Counted from the stretch's first letter, positions 45,708 to 54,633 are shown. The stretch: 64,000 bases of DNA from Opitutaceae bacterium TAV5 (GCA_000242935.3 CP007053.1:868001-932000), one strand, 5' to 3'. The notes: generated by a model from the letters alone, not told the origin. Numbers and translations are program-made.

Positions 45708-47783
45708 TCAGAAGCCCGCGCGCAGGCCGAAGACCACGCTGCGGCCGGGGAGCGGCGAGATGTCTTTCAGGAACGACGTGTGCAGGCGCGCATCCTCGTC
45801 CGTGAGATTGGAGCCCCGGACAAAGAGGTCCCAGACGACACGGTTCCAGGCAAAACGGTAGCCCGCGTACACGCCGAGCAACTGGTAGCCGGCGGTGTCG
45901 GTTTCGTTTTCGGCATTGCGGCTCTGCTTCGCCACGAGTTGCACGTCGGCGCCGGCGGACCACGGACCGCTCGCCCAGGCGAGCCCGATCAGGCCCTTGA
46001 GCGGCGGGATGCGCGGGAGCGGGTTCCCGTGGCTGTCCTCGGCCACAGTGTAGTCGGCATTGAGCTTGAGATCGAGGGTCTGGCTCTCCGAGGCATGGAG
46101 GTGCCAGGTCGTCTCGATCTCGGCGCCGTAGAAGATCGCATCGCGCTGGATGAACCGGTACTCGGGCAGAAACTCGTCGGGATCGCCGGACCCCTCGAAA
46201 TCCACGAGGGCGCCGGTGGCGTTTTCGTAGATGAAGCCGTTGAAGGCGTTGACGAACAGGCCCGCCGAACCGGTGACGAAACCGGTGCGTTTGCGCAGGC
46301 TCAGTTCGGCGCCGAACGAGCGCTCGAGATCGAGACCGGGATCGCCGACCTCGTAGGCATCGGTGCCGATATGGGGACCGTCGGCATAGAGTTCCTGCGC
46401 ATTGGGCGCGCGTTCGGTCGCGGTGAGCGACAGCGCGAGCGCCCAGGTCGGGTTAAACGCATAGATCACGCCGGCCGAGCCGCTGAACACATCGCGCCGG
46501 TCGGTGCGGGAGCCGTACGTGCGGGAAGGGTCCACGCCGTTGAGGAAGAGCACGCTGTCGAAAGGATCGGCGTCGATGTTCTGATGCTCGTACCGGGCGC
46601 CGAATTGCCAGGTGAAGTCGCCGCGCTTCGCTTCCTCGAAGAGGAAGAGGGCGATGTTGTTGGTCAGCGTGGTCGGGAGAAACGCCTCCTCGCCGATGGC
46701 GCTGAAATCGCTGCGGTTGAACTCGACGCCCCAGGAGCCGTCGAAGCCGCCGAGATCCTGGTGGAGGAGTTCGAAGCGGGAGTTGATGCCCTTGTTGGTG
46801 AATGTCGTGCCGACTTCGCCGTCCTCGATCTCACGGTGCCGGTAGTCGGCCTCGCCAAACTTGAAGCGGGCGCCGCTGAAGATGCCGAAGTCGCGGTCGA
46901 GGCCGGCGGTGAAGTCCACGCGCCGCTGCTTCATGTCGATCTCGACGTCGGTCTCGTTGGGCACGCCGTAAGTCGTGTTGAAACCGTTGTAGTTGATGCC
47001 CGCGTTGAAATCGCCGCTGACCCAGGAGAGCCCCACCGAACCTCCGTCGGAATCGATGGCGGTGTTGGTGATGCGGCCCTTGTTCACGGGATCGGAGGGA
47101 TCGGCGTAGCCGGGAATCCGCACGTCGTCGGAACTGCGTTTGAACCCGTCGAGGTGCAGGACGAGGGCGCGGTCTTCGGTGCGCCAGAGCGCGACGTCGA
47201 GGATGCCTCCGTAAACGAACTCGTCGGCATTGGTGCCGTAATGCGCGTCCAGTTCGCCCGAGACGGTGGCGGCGGGCAGCTCGGTCTCGACACGGTGATC
47301 GATGACGTTGACCACGCCGCCGACCGCGGAGCTGCCGTAGAGGAGCGAGGCGGGTCCGCGCACGACCTCGATGCGTTTGACGAGAAACGGTTCGAGGCTG
47401 ACGGCGTGGTCGGGGCTGGTCGTGGAGGCGTCGATCGTATCGACGCCGTTGGCAAGCATGCGGACGCGGTTGCCGCCGAGGCCGCGGATGATGGGCCGGC
47501 TGGCGCCGGGTCCGAAGTACGTGGAACTCATGCCGGGCTGGGCCGAGAGGGTCTCGCCCAGCGTGGCCTGCTGCCGGAGGAGCAGGTCCTGGCCGGAGAG
47601 GACATTGGTGGACGAGATCAGGTCAGCCTGGCTGCGTTCGAAAGGCGTGGCGCTGACCACGACGGTGTCGAGCGTCACCGGCGGCTCGGCACCGGTGGCG
47701 GACGCGGGAGGAGGGAGCGTCCGGGCGTGGGCGCAGGAAGCGGCGGCCACGCTCAGGAGCGAGAGACGAAACGGGAAATTCAT
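45708..47783 (-). CDS. TonB-dependent receptor, ZnuD-like
   Basis: From ATG 47781-47783 the 691-residue outer-membrane protein has a signal peptide (ending CAHA), a TonB-box-like VTLDTVVVSATPFER and a plug domain with PGMSSTYFGPGASRPIIRGL, LGGNRVRMLANGVDTIDAST and VKRIEVVRGPASLLYGSSAV. These are near-verbatim ZnuD/zinc-receptor plug motifs. The barrel ends GLRAGF, with the C-terminal Phe needed for insertion. Zinc uptake is therefore the favoured role; an iron-chelate substrate cannot be excluded. A small membrane protein precedes it by 143 bases. Confidence 0.88.
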   Translation of the reverse strand: MNFPFRLSLLSVAAASCAHARTLPPPASATGAEPPVTLDTVVVSATPFERSQADLISSTNVLSGQDLLLRQQATLGETLSAQPGMSSTYFGPGASRPIIRGLGGNRVRMLANGVDTIDASTTSPDHAVSLEPFLVKRIEVVRGPASLLYGSSAVGGVVNVIDHRVETELPAATVSGELDAHYGTNADEFVYGGILDVALWRTEDRALVLHLDGFKRSSDDVRIPGYADPSDPVNKGRITNTAIDSDGGSVGLSWVSGDFNAGINYNGFNTTYGVPNETDVEIDMKQRRVDFTAGLDRDFGIFSGARFKFGEADYRHREIEDGEVGTTFTNKGINSRFELLHQDLGGFDGSWGVEFNRSDFSAIGEEAFLPTTLTNNIALFLFEEAKRGDFTWQFGARYEHQNIDADPFDSVLFLNGVDPSRTYGSRTDRRDVFSGSAGVIYAFNPTWALALSLTATERAPNAQELYADGPHIGTDAYEVGDPGLDLERSFGAELSLRKRTGFVTGSAGLFVNAFNGFIYENATGALVDFEGSGDPDEFLPEYRFIQRDAIFYGAEIETTWHLHASESQTLDLKLNADYTVAEDSHGNPLPRIPPLKGLIGLAWASGPWSAGADVQLVAKQSRNAENETDTAGYQLLGVYAGYRFAWNRVVWDLFVRGSNLTDEDARLHTSFLKDISPLPGRSVVFGLRAGF

Positions 47784-47926
47784 AAAAACAAAAATGGAAG
47801 CAAAAGGGAAGCGGGCGCGCAGAACGCAGGCCCGACGGCAGGACGAATACGGACGCGAAAAAAGGCGAAAGAAACGGCACGCGCCTCCGCGCAGGGAAGC
47901 CGGCCGTGAAGAAAGGGATCGTGACG

Positions 47927-48298
47927 TTATCCGCGCAGGGGCGGGCCACGCTCCGGCCGGTGCAGGTAACGGGGTGAGGAAAGCCGGAGTTCTTCGCGCG
48001 GTTTCCCTGCCATGACCGTGACCGGCAAAGGCAAGGCAGGCGCGCACACGTCGCCGAGCGGCACGGTCAGGCCGCCGGCAAAGGCCAGCACGACGCAACC
48101 GCCGTCATCGTCCTGACCGGAAACCGGGCAGGCCTTGGCCTGCTGTTTGCCGCCTTCGTGCAGCCAGGCGTGAACGGAAGGGGAGACGCAAACCAGCCCC
48201 AGGACAAAAACCAGCAAGGCCAGCGCACCGGCCAGCAGGCGCTCCGGCAAAGGCCGGGCCCGGGCAGACAAGGTGGTAGCAGATCGCTGGCGGTGCAT
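47927..48298 (-). CDS. Small membrane protein with Cys/His motif (DUF2946-like)
   Basis: This 123-residue protein starts at ATG 48296-48298. It has a basic head and one strong hydrophobic span (about 20-40; LLAGALALLVFVLGLVCVSP), then VHAWLHEGGKQQAKACPVSG, GGCVVLAFAGGLTVPLGDVC and a Pro-rich end. The H-x3-H and Cys spacing suggests metal handling at the membrane. It lies 143 bases upstream of the ZnuD-like receptor in the same direction, and small proteins of this kind precede TonB receptors in related genomes. The function is not established. Confidence 0.6.
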   Translation of the reverse strand: MHRQRSATTLSARARPLPERLLAGALALLVFVLGLVCVSPSVHAWLHEGGKQQAKACPVSGQDDDGGCVVLAFAGGLTVPLGDVCAPALPLPVTVMAGKPREELRLSSPRYLHRPERGPPLRG

Positions 48299-48317
48299 TG
48301 CAGGACGTGAACTCCTT

Positions 48318-48338
48318 CTTGATAGCAAACGTGTCAAG
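48318..48338 (-). promoter_or_regulatory. Inverted repeat CTTGATA-N7-TGTCAAG upstream of the zinc-type receptor operon
   Basis: CTTGATA at 48318-48324 faces TGTCAAG at 48332-48338, six of seven positions complementary. It begins 20 bases upstream of the small membrane protein start, where a metal-responsive repressor site (Zur or Fur type) would be expected. It does not match a known Zur consensus, so the regulator is unspecified. Confidence 0.35.
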
Positions 48339-48369
48339 CGGCAGCAGACGAAAAGTCCGGCCGGAGACG

Positions 48370-48402
48370 AAAAAAGCCGGAGCCCCGCGGCGGGGCTCCG
48401 GC
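48370..48402 (-). terminator. Rho-independent terminator for the DUF481 gene
   Basis: A perfect 12-base stem (48376-48387 with 48391-48402, GCCGGAGCCCCG type) with a three-base loop is followed on the minus strand by TTTTTT (48370-48375). It ends the transcript of the gene at 48493-49536 before the receptor operon. Confidence 0.8.
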
Positions 48403-48417
48403 CTTGTCATGCCTTTT

Positions 48418-48483
48418 GTAGCTGTGAACGTGAGTTCGCAGGGTCCGGATGCAGGCGATCTGCGAACTTGCGTTCGCAGCTAC
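48418..48483. repeat. Inverted repeat of the GTAGCTGTGAACG family
   Basis: Arms at 48418-48441 and 48460-48483 (24 bases each) are near complements: GTAGCTGTGAACG... against ...CGTTCGCAGCTAC. Same family as 30540-30610. It sits between the terminator and the stop of the DUF481 gene. Confidence 0.7.
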
Positions 48484-48492
48484 GTGCCGGAT

Positions 48493-49536
48493 TTACTGCC
48501 AGCGAAGCAGGAACTTCGTGTAGTACGTCGTATCCATGCGTTCCTTGTTGGCGGCGGGCCTGCTGGTGTAGTCGTTGGTCACGCCGATGCGCAGGCGCCA
48601 TTCGCTGCTGCCGATGGGAAACTCGAGGTTGGAATCGTGCAGGAAACGGTAATCGCCAAAATCATCGAACGCCGGCACGTAGCTGAGCGTATTGTTCATC
48701 ACCGCATAGTTGTTGAAGCGGTAATAGTTGATGAGGCCGACATCGAGACCGGCCGACTTCACATCGTCCATGGCCGGATCGCCGTAGGTCTCGTAACGGT
48801 AAGAGAGACCGAGGCGGCCGGTGAGCTTCCAGTTGTCGCGCTTCGCGAAATCGTAACCGAAACCGGCGGCGGCGATGTTGTAGAAGTCGATGTCCTTCTC
48901 GTTGTCGTAGCCACCCTCGTCGCGGGCGTACCAGGAAACGCGTTCGCTGAAATTGCGCGAGTAGTCGATGCCGGCGAGGAAACGGTCGTCGGAGACGTCG
49001 CCATCGCTCTTCTCGTAAAAATACTTCGTGTAGAACTGGAGCGTGTCATCCGGGCCGGTGAGCTTGGCCAGAAAACCGGCGCCGACGCCGAACTTCTCGT
49101 TGTTGCCCGTCTTACCGCCGAGGTCGAACGTGGCCTCGTACGACCACTTGCGCTGCTGCGCGAGGATGGCCGGATCGGTCTCGCCGACGCCCCAGGTGGT
49201 GGCGAGCTTGTCCACGCCGGTCGTAATGGCGCCGTCATTACCGGAGAGGACGACCTTGCCGTCGCCCTCGCTGGCGAGGGTGCCGGCCATGGTGGTGCCG
49301 CCCTGGAGGCGCACGACGAGCGGTTTTTCGGTGTCGATGCGGACGATCTCGGCTTGCTTGACGGTGATATTGCCGGCGTAAGCGGTTGCGAGAGTGACGT
49401 TGCCGCCGTCGATTTTGACAACGGTGCCGACGAGTTTGGCACCATCTTTCGTTTCGATGGTGTCGGCGCTGACGGCCTGTGCGAAGGCCAGGAGACTGCC
49501 TGCCAGAAGCAGGACGAGTTTGGTAGTGGTTTGCAT
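48493..49536 (-). CDS. DUF481-family outer-membrane protein
   Basis: From ATG 49534-49536 the 347-residue protein has a signal peptide (ending AVSA). A small beta domain repeats the pattern TKDGAKLVGTVVKIDGGNVT and VRLQGGTTMAGTLASEGDGK, and a YdiY-like DUF481 barrel spans about 125-347. Barrel features are alternating aromatic strands (LQFYTKYFYEKSDG, YSRNFSERVSWYARDEGGYD, INYYRFNNYAVMNNTLSYVP) and a terminal RWQ. It is probably a passive or salt-induced outer-membrane barrel; function unknown. A strong terminator lies downstream. Confidence 0.88.
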   Translation of the reverse strand: MQTTTKLVLLLAGSLLAFAQAVSADTIETKDGAKLVGTVVKIDGGNVTLATAYAGNITVKQAEIVRIDTEKPLVVRLQGGTTMAGTLASEGDGKVVLSGNDGAITTGVDKLATTWGVGETDPAILAQQRKWSYEATFDLGGKTGNNEKFGVGAGFLAKLTGPDDTLQFYTKYFYEKSDGDVSDDRFLAGIDYSRNFSERVSWYARDEGGYDNEKDIDFYNIAAAGFGYDFAKRDNWKLTGRLGLSYRYETYGDPAMDDVKSAGLDVGLINYYRFNNYAVMNNTLSYVPAFDDFGDYRFLHDSNLEFPIGSSEWRLRIGVTNDYTSRPAANKERMDTTYYTKFLLRWQ

Positions 49537-49694
49537 AAGCGGGGCGCAAGCTACGGGAGGAGCGGCACCTGTCAAAACCGGAGCGGCATTTGTCGCGTGA
49601 GACTTGCAGATTTCCGGCGCGCGCTCCGCTCGCCCCCCCGGCTCCGTCCGTTTTCAGCTTTCCGTTTTCGGCCTCCGGCCTTTCCCTCTGCTCC

Positions 49695-50642
49695 ATGCCC
49701 GCCCGTATCGACATCCAACGCTCCACACTCGTCACCGCCGATGGCTGGCGCGACTACCGGCTGCTCGACTGCGGCGACGGCATGAAGATGGAGCGCTGGG
49801 GCGCCCACACGCTCGTGCGGCCCGATCCGCAAATCATCTGGCCGCGCGCCGGATCGGGATCGGGATCGACAGGATCGGCAGCAAAACCCTGGAACGACTG
49901 GGATGGTCTTTACCATCGCAGTGAAAAAGGTGGCGGTCGCTGGGAATTTCGCAAGCCGCTGCCCGAGCAGTGGACGATCCGCTACCAGCCGCTCGACCTC
50001 ACGCTGCGCATCCACCCGACAAGCTTCAAGCACACCGGCCTCTTCCCCGAACAGGCCGTCAACTGGGAGTGGTTTTCAAAAAAAATCCGCGCCGCGAAAA
50101 ACGCGGGCGGCAACGGCGACCGCGAGGTATCGGTGCTCAATCTTTTCGGCTACACCGGCGCCGCGACCTGCGCGGCGGCGAAGGCGGGGGCGAGCGTCTG
50201 CCATGTGGATGCCGCCGAAGGCATGGTCAAATGGTGCCGCGAAAACGCCGCGCTCTCCGGCCTCGGATCGGCGCCGGTCCGCTACATTGTGGATGACTGC
50301 CTGAAATTCGTGCGCCGCGAAATCAAGCGCGGCCGCCGTTACGACGCGGTCATCATGGACCCGCCGACCTATGGACGCGGCGCCGGCGGCGAGATGTGGA
50401 AGCTGGAGGACAACCTCTGGGAATTGCTCACCGAATGCCGCGCCTTGCTCACGGAGCGCCCGGTGTTTTTTCTCATCAATGCCTACACCGCCCGCCTCTC
50501 GCCGACGGTGGTGGTCAACCTTCTCGCCGAGCTCATGCGCGAGCGCGGCGGCACCATCACCGGCGGCGAAGTCGGCCTGCCGATCGAAGCCGATGGCAAG
50601 ATCCTGCCATGCGGCATCTACGGACGCTGGGAAGCGGAGTGA
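49695..50642 (+). CDS. Class I SAM-dependent methyltransferase (RlmK/RlmI-like)
   Basis: From ATG 49695 the 315-residue protein has a PUA-like N-terminal region (DIQRSTLVTADGWRDYRLLD) and a Rossmann methyltransferase. SAM motif I is VLNLFGYTGAATCAAAKAGA, the acidic loop VCHVDAAEGMVKWCRENAAL and the catalytic IMDPPTYGRGAG. The DPPTYG pattern is that of 23S rRNA large-methyltransferases of the RlmK/L-type. The target is inferred to be RNA. It is followed by a convergent barrel gene. Confidence 0.88.
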   Translation: MPARIDIQRSTLVTADGWRDYRLLDCGDGMKMERWGAHTLVRPDPQIIWPRAGSGSGSTGSAAKPWNDWDGLYHRSEKGGGRWEFRKPLPEQWTIRYQPLDLTLRIHPTSFKHTGLFPEQAVNWEWFSKKIRAAKNAGGNGDREVSVLNLFGYTGAATCAAAKAGASVCHVDAAEGMVKWCRENAALSGLGSAPVRYIVDDCLKFVRREIKRGRRYDAVIMDPPTYGRGAGGEMWKLEDNLWELLTECRALLTERPVFFLINAYTARLSPTVVVNLLAELMRERGGTITGGEVGLPIEADGKILPCGIYGRWEAE

Positions 50643-50667
50643 ACCGGCAGGAAGGACCAAGATGTCC

Positions 50668-51258
50668 TCAAAGCGTCGGCCAGCTGAAGCGAATGCCGAT
50701 CTGGAAGACCTGTCCCTCGATATCTTTCACTTTCCTGCCCTTGAAGCTGGCATCGTCATGCCACAGATAGCGATAACCCGCATCGACAGAAAGGGTATCC
50801 GAGATGGCATACGAAACCAGCACGCCCAGACCCCACGTGAAGACCCAGTCGGAATCCGAACCCACACCGTCGATCTTGCCGCGCAGGTAGCTGAGCCCGA
50901 CCGAAGGTCCGGCAGCGATGCTCCACTTGTCGGAAAGATTCCAGACATACCGCGCCGTAAGCAGCAACGGGATATCCTGAAGGTCGCCGCTGTCTCCGTC
51001 ATAGTCTCCATCCATCTTTACCCACCCGGTTTCAAACTCCAACTGGAATGCGGACCGGTCGAAATCGAGTACCCATTCCCGTCCGACGGAAAACAGAACA
51101 CCGACACTGCCATCGAGGTGATCTCCAATCTCTCCTCCTCCCGGATCGGCATAGATGCCACTAAGGCGAACGTAGTTCGCATCGTCCACGCGGGCGTGAA
51201 TTGAAAGGGGAAGAGAAGCGGCAAGGAGCACGGCAAAAGCAGTCGCTGGTATTTTCAT
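50668..51258 (-). CDS. Small outer-membrane beta-barrel protein (OmpW/opacity-like)
   Basis: This 196-residue protein has signal peptide MKIPATAFAVLLAASLPLSI (cleavage near IHA). The mature part is a run of amphipathic strands alternating aromatic and polar residues (YVRLSGIYADPGGGEIGDHL, FQLEFETGWVKM, LTARYVWNLSDKWSIAAGPS, VGLSYLRGKIDG) and ends in FQIGIRFSWPTL, an outer-membrane insertion signature. It resembles eight-strand barrels of the OmpW or opacity type. Substrate unknown. It diverges from the small XRE repressor. Confidence 0.82.
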   Translation of the reverse strand: MKIPATAFAVLLAASLPLSIHARVDDANYVRLSGIYADPGGGEIGDHLDGSVGVLFSVGREWVLDFDRSAFQLEFETGWVKMDGDYDGDSGDLQDIPLLLTARYVWNLSDKWSIAAGPSVGLSYLRGKIDGVGSDSDWVFTWGLGVLVSYAISDTLSVDAGYRYLWHDDASFKGRKVKDIEGQVFQIGIRFSWPTL

Positions 51259-51324
51259 GGATAGTTATATGATGTTTCAGGTTAGAAGAATGCGGGCCGA
51301 GCCATCCTAGCACTGATGTTCGTG

Positions 51325-51352
51325 CAATGTGCTCCATAAACGGAGCACATTG
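51325..51352. promoter_or_regulatory. Perfect 28-base palindrome CAATGTGCTCC-ATAAAC-GGAGCACATTG, XRE operator
   Basis: Eleven-base arms at 51325-51335 and 51342-51352 are exact complements. A third half-site, GGAGCAC, lies at 51388-51394 over the start codon of the XRE gene, and a small GGAGCTCC palindrome at 51374-51381 includes the Shine-Dalgarno sequence. The layout is that of a self-repressing helix-turn-helix protein, with the main site over the promoter and an added half-site blocking translation start. Confidence 0.7.
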
Positions 51353-51385
51353 GTGGCTGTTTTCGCGCACGATGGAGCTCCGATA

Positions 51386-51664
51386 TTGGAGCACCGCCAT
51401 ACCAGTCGTCAGAACATCGTCGGCCGTCAGGTCGCCCGTATCCGGAGCAATCTCGCTCTCACCCAGGAGATGCTGGCGGCCCGGTGCGGCGTCGCCGGGT
51501 GGGACATCTCGCGAGGAACGCTGGCCAAGATCGAGGCGGGCGTCCGCTGCGTAACCGATCTGGAAGCCGCCATTCTGGCTCTCGCGCTCAGGGTGTCGCT
51601 CCACGATCTTTATCCCGCCGACATCGCCTCCCGGCTGAAAAAGCTGCCGCCGGCAGGCCGCTGA
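51386..51664 (+). CDS. Small XRE-family repressor
   Basis: I place the start at TTG 51386, eight bases after GGAG; a GTG start at 51329 would put the strong palindrome inside the coding frame. The 92-residue protein has a helix-turn-helix at about 15-70: IVGRQVARIRSNLALTQEML, GWDISRGTLAKIEAGVRCVT. The remainder is short and basic (LYPADIASRLKKLP). No partner toxin gene is adjacent on the same strand, so a stand-alone repressor is more likely than an antitoxin. Its targets may include the divergent barrel gene. Confidence 0.72.
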   Translation: MEHRHTSRQNIVGRQVARIRSNLALTQEMLAARCGVAGWDISRGTLAKIEAGVRCVTDLEAAILALALRVSLHDLYPADIASRLKKLPPAGR

Positions 51665-51764
51665 TCACCGGCATTGCGCGCGCGCGGCTGGCCAGATCGC
51701 CCGCAAGATGGCATCTTCTTCCGCTGCCCGCCGGCCCCGGCCGGGGGGCAGGGAGCAAGCACAC

Positions 51765-52748
51765 ATGAGAAAGAAAACACCGGAAAATCCGTCCGCCGCA
51801 GCCTCCGAAAAATCCGTGCCGTCCGGCGGCATGAGCCGGGCCGGCTTTCTGCGGTTGCTCGGCGGCGGCACCCTGTGCGCGGCGATGATGCGGTCCGGTC
51901 TGGCCGGCGAACGCGTCGCCCGCCAGATGCCGACGCGCCCCATCCCTGCCAGCGGCGAGGCGCTGCCGATCGTCGGTTGCGGTACCTATGTGGCTTTCGA
52001 CGTGGCCGACGACAGCGCGGAATACCGGCGACTGGCCGGCGTGCTGCAGGCGCTCTTCGACGCCGGCGGCTCCGTCATCGACAGTTCGCCGATGTACGGC
52101 CGGGCCGAAGCCGTGACGGGCAGGCTGCTGGGCGAGATGGCCGGCGGACACCGCGCCTTTCTCGCAACCAAGGTCTGGACGAGCGGCCGCGAGGCGGGCA
52201 TCCGGCAGATGCAGCGTTCGCAGGAATTGCTGGGCGCCGGACCCATCGACCTGATGCAGATTCACAACCTGCTCGACTGGCGCACGCACCTCGCAACGCT
52301 GCGCGACCGGAAGGAACGCGGCCTCATCCGCTACCTCGGCGTGACGCACTACACTTCCTCCGCCTACCCGCAACTGGAGTCCGTGCTGCGTGCGGAAAAA
52401 CCGGATTTCGTGCAACTGAACTACTCGCTCGGCGACCGCGCCGCGGAGGAGCGCCTGCTGCCGCTCGCCCGGGACCTCGGCGTGGCCGTGATCGTGAACA
52501 CGCCCTTCGGCGGAGGCGGTCTGCTGCGCTCCCTGAGCAGCCGACCCCTGCCGTCATGGGCGGCGGAAACCGGCGCGGAAAGCTGGGCGCAGCTCCTGCT
52601 CAAGTTTGTCCTCGGCCACCCGGCGGTCACCTGCGCCATTCCCGGAACGGGCAACCCCGCGCACATGGCGAGCAACGCGGCTGCCGCCTTCGGCCCCCTT
52701 CCCGACGAGGCCATGCGTCGGCGGATCGTCGCCGCCTGGCGCGGATGA
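51765..52748 (+). CDS. Aldo/keto reductase with export-type N-terminus
   Basis: The start is ATG 51765, nine bases after GGGAG. The 327-residue protein has a basic head and SRAGFLRLLGGGTLCAAMMR, a Tat-like or Sec-like leader, suggesting periplasmic location. The AKR barrel shows DSSPMYGRAEAVTG (catalytic Asp and Tyr), LATKVWTSGRE (Lys), DLMQIHNLLDW (His) and C-terminal NADPH-binding AIPGTGNPAHMASNA. All four catalytic positions are recognisable. Exported aldo/keto reductases usually act on sugars; substrate unknown. The leader has SRAGF rather than a strict twin Arg. Confidence 0.85.
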   Translation: MRKKTPENPSAAASEKSVPSGGMSRAGFLRLLGGGTLCAAMMRSGLAGERVARQMPTRPIPASGEALPIVGCGTYVAFDVADDSAEYRRLAGVLQALFDAGGSVIDSSPMYGRAEAVTGRLLGEMAGGHRAFLATKVWTSGREAGIRQMQRSQELLGAGPIDLMQIHNLLDWRTHLATLRDRKERGLIRYLGVTHYTSSAYPQLESVLRAEKPDFVQLNYSLGDRAAEERLLPLARDLGVAVIVNTPFGGGGLLRSLSSRPLPSWAAETGAESWAQLLLKFVLGHPAVTCAIPGTGNPAHMASNAAAAFGPLPDEAMRRRIVAAWRG

Positions 52749-52829
52749 GGCGACAGACGAGCGCGCTTCGTTCTTTTCAGTCTCCGGCTTTTGGCGTCAA
52801 CCTGCACGGCGTTTCCCGTAATTCCCGCC

Positions 52830-53558
52830 ATGCCACTCCTCTCCGACACGTACTTTGCCACCGCCACCGCCCTGCTTGCGCAGGCCCGCGAGAAAAACGC
52901 CGCCACGATCGCCGCGCTCGCGCCGGTCATCGGCCGCTCCATCGCCGACGGCGGCGTGCTCCACACCTTCGGCAGCGGGCACAGCGAGATGATCGCCCGC
53001 GAAATCATCGGGCGCGCCGGCGGTCTCATGCCGGTCACGGGACTTTTCGATCCCGGTTACGGTTTTTCGGAAAACGTCGTCGGCTACGGCACGCGCCTCG
53101 CCGAACGGCACGACCGGCACTACGGACTGCGCGCGGGCGAGGTCATCATCGTGATCTCCAACTCCGGCAAAAACGCCTCGCCCATCGAGGTGGCGCTTTA
53201 CGCGAAGAAAAAGGGCCTCACCGTCATCGGGCTTACCTCGCTCGCCATGAGCACGACGGCCAAAACCGTCCATCCCGGCGGGCAAAATCTCCACGCCGTC
53301 GCCGACTGGACGCTCGACAACCTTGGCGTCCCCGGCGATGCCATCGTCGAGGTCACGCCCGGCCAACACGCCGGCCCCACCTCCACGCTCATCGGCGCGA
53401 CCCTGCTCAACCTCCTCATGCTCGACGTGCTCGGCTGGCTGCGCGACAACGGCCACGACCTGCCACTCGTCCGCAGCCAGAACCTCCCCGGCGGCATGGA
53501 GGCCAACGTCGAACTCTCGCAACGCTACCGCACCCGCCTCAGCAAACTCATCGGCTGA
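52830..53558 (+). CDS. SIS-domain protein (UPF0309-like sugar isomerase family)
   Basis: This 242-residue cytoplasmic protein starts at ATG 52830. The SIS fold is plain: VLHTFGSGHSEMIAREIIGR (phosphosugar loop), VIIVISNSGKNASPIEVALY (Ser/Thr loop) and GLTVIGLTSLAMSTTA. The last part has TSTLIGATLLNLLMLDVLGW and LPGGMEANVELSQRYR. This matches the UPF0309/AgaS-like group that binds phosphorylated amino sugars, so a phosphosugar isomerase or regulatory binding role is likely. It lies 82 bases after the aldo/keto reductase and may share its transcript. Confidence 0.87.
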   Translation: MPLLSDTYFATATALLAQAREKNAATIAALAPVIGRSIADGGVLHTFGSGHSEMIAREIIGRAGGLMPVTGLFDPGYGFSENVVGYGTRLAERHDRHYGLRAGEVIIVISNSGKNASPIEVALYAKKKGLTVIGLTSLAMSTTAKTVHPGGQNLHAVADWTLDNLGVPGDAIVEVTPGQHAGPTSTLIGATLLNLLMLDVLGWLRDNGHDLPLVRSQNLPGGMEANVELSQRYRTRLSKLIG

Positions 53559-53652
53559 CCTCGCCTCCGTCGCCCCCCCTCCCCCCCGTCCCTCCACTCG
53601 TCACGCTCCCTTTCTCTCCTTCCTTTTTCGTCCTCCACCTTTCGCCGCCTGC

Positions 53653-54312
53653 ATGGATCGCCGTCTCCTTCTCTTTTTCGGTCTGCTCGCTCCCGTCGTG
53701 ATCTGGTCCTGGATCGCGCCGCACGACCGTTTCACCTGGTGGCTGGAAGCCGCGCCGGTCGTGGCCGGCGGCGCGCTGATCCTCGTCTTTCGCAAAAAAT
53801 TTCCGCTCACGACCTTGTTGCTCGCACTCGTCTGGGTCCATTGCGTGATCCTGCTCGTCGGCGCTCATTACACCTACGCGCGCGTGCCGCTCTTCGACTG
53901 GCTGCGCGACCTGACCGGCGGCGCCCGCAACAACTACGACAAGCTCGGCCATTTCGCGCAGGGATTTGTCCCCGCCCTCCTCGCTCGCGAAATCCTGCTG
54001 CGCACCTCCCCGCTCGGCCGTCGCGCCCCCGGTGACGCCCGCCCGAGCCGCTGGCTTGCGCCGCTGGTCGTGAGCGTGTGCCTCGCGTTCAGCGCGTTTT
54101 ACGAACTCGTGGAGTGGGCGGCGGCGCTGCTCACAGGCGCGGCCGCCGAAGACTTTCTCGGCACGCAAGGCGATCCGTGGGACACGCAAAGCGACATGGC
54201 CCTCGCCCTCGTCGGAGCGGTGGTCGCCCTGCTGGCACTCTCGCGCCTGCATGACCGGGGTCTGCGGAAAATTGCCAACATCCCGGGCAACACTTACATC
54301 AGGCATCCATGA
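53653..54312 (+). CDS. DUF2238 (YjdF-type) integral membrane protein
   Basis: This 219-residue protein has about five hydrophobic spans: [73 protein letters not shown] and [18 protein letters not shown]. The conserved DUF2238 marks are [33 protein letters not shown] and [15 protein letters not shown]. Inner membrane; function of the family unknown. Its stop overlaps the next gene start by four bases (ATGA). Confidence 0.9.
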   Translation: MDRRLLLFFGLLAPVVIWSWIAPHDRFTWWLEAAPVVAGGALILVFRKKFPLTTLLLALVWVHCVILLVGAHYTYARVPLFDWLRDLTGGARNNYDKLGHFAQGFVPALLAREILLRTSPLGRRAPGDARPSRWLAPLVVSVCLAFSAFYELVEWAAALLTGAAAEDFLGTQGDPWDTQSDMALALVGAVVALLALSRLHDRGLRKIANIPGNTYIRHP

Positions 54313-54539
54313 CACCGCCCGCATCCAAAGACCCGCTGCACGGCATCACGCTGGAGACGATCGTCACCCGCCTCTCCGAACACTTCGGCTGGGCGGAACT
54401 CGGCCAGCGGATCGACATCCGGTGCTTCAACTACGACCCGAGCGTGAAATCGAGCCTGCAATTTCTCCGCCGCACACCGTGGGCGCGCAAGAAAGTCGAG
54501 GAGCTCTACGTGCGCGAACTGGCGAATCGCCAGCCGTAG
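54309..54539 (+). CDS. VF530-family DNA-binding-like protein
   Basis: This 76-residue protein matches the VF530/DUF2132 family from end to end: [40 protein letters not shown] and [20 protein letters not shown]. The family has a helical fold reported to bind nucleic acid. It is translationally coupled to the DUF2238 gene (ATGA overlap). Cytoplasmic and short but well conserved, so a real gene. Confidence 0.92.
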   Translation: MTPPASKDPLHGITLETIVTRLSEHFGWAELGQRIDIRCFNYDPSVKSSLQFLRRTPWARKKVEELYVRELANRQP

Positions 54540-54570
54540 GGGCGCAAGCATGAGGCTTATGCCGAAGTAG

Positions 54571-54590
54571 GGGCGTCGCTTGCGACGCCC
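54571..54590. repeat. REP-like perfect hairpin GGGCGTCGC-TT-GCGACGCCC
   Basis: Nine-base arms with a two-base loop, next to the VF530 gene end and 44 bases before the mdh terminator T-run. Same stem style as the GGGC/GCCC family, without the flanking GTGGC. Confidence 0.55.
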
Positions 54591-54633
54591 GCGCCAGCCG
54601 GACGAAGCCCCTGCCCGTCCTCGTCACCTCTCC

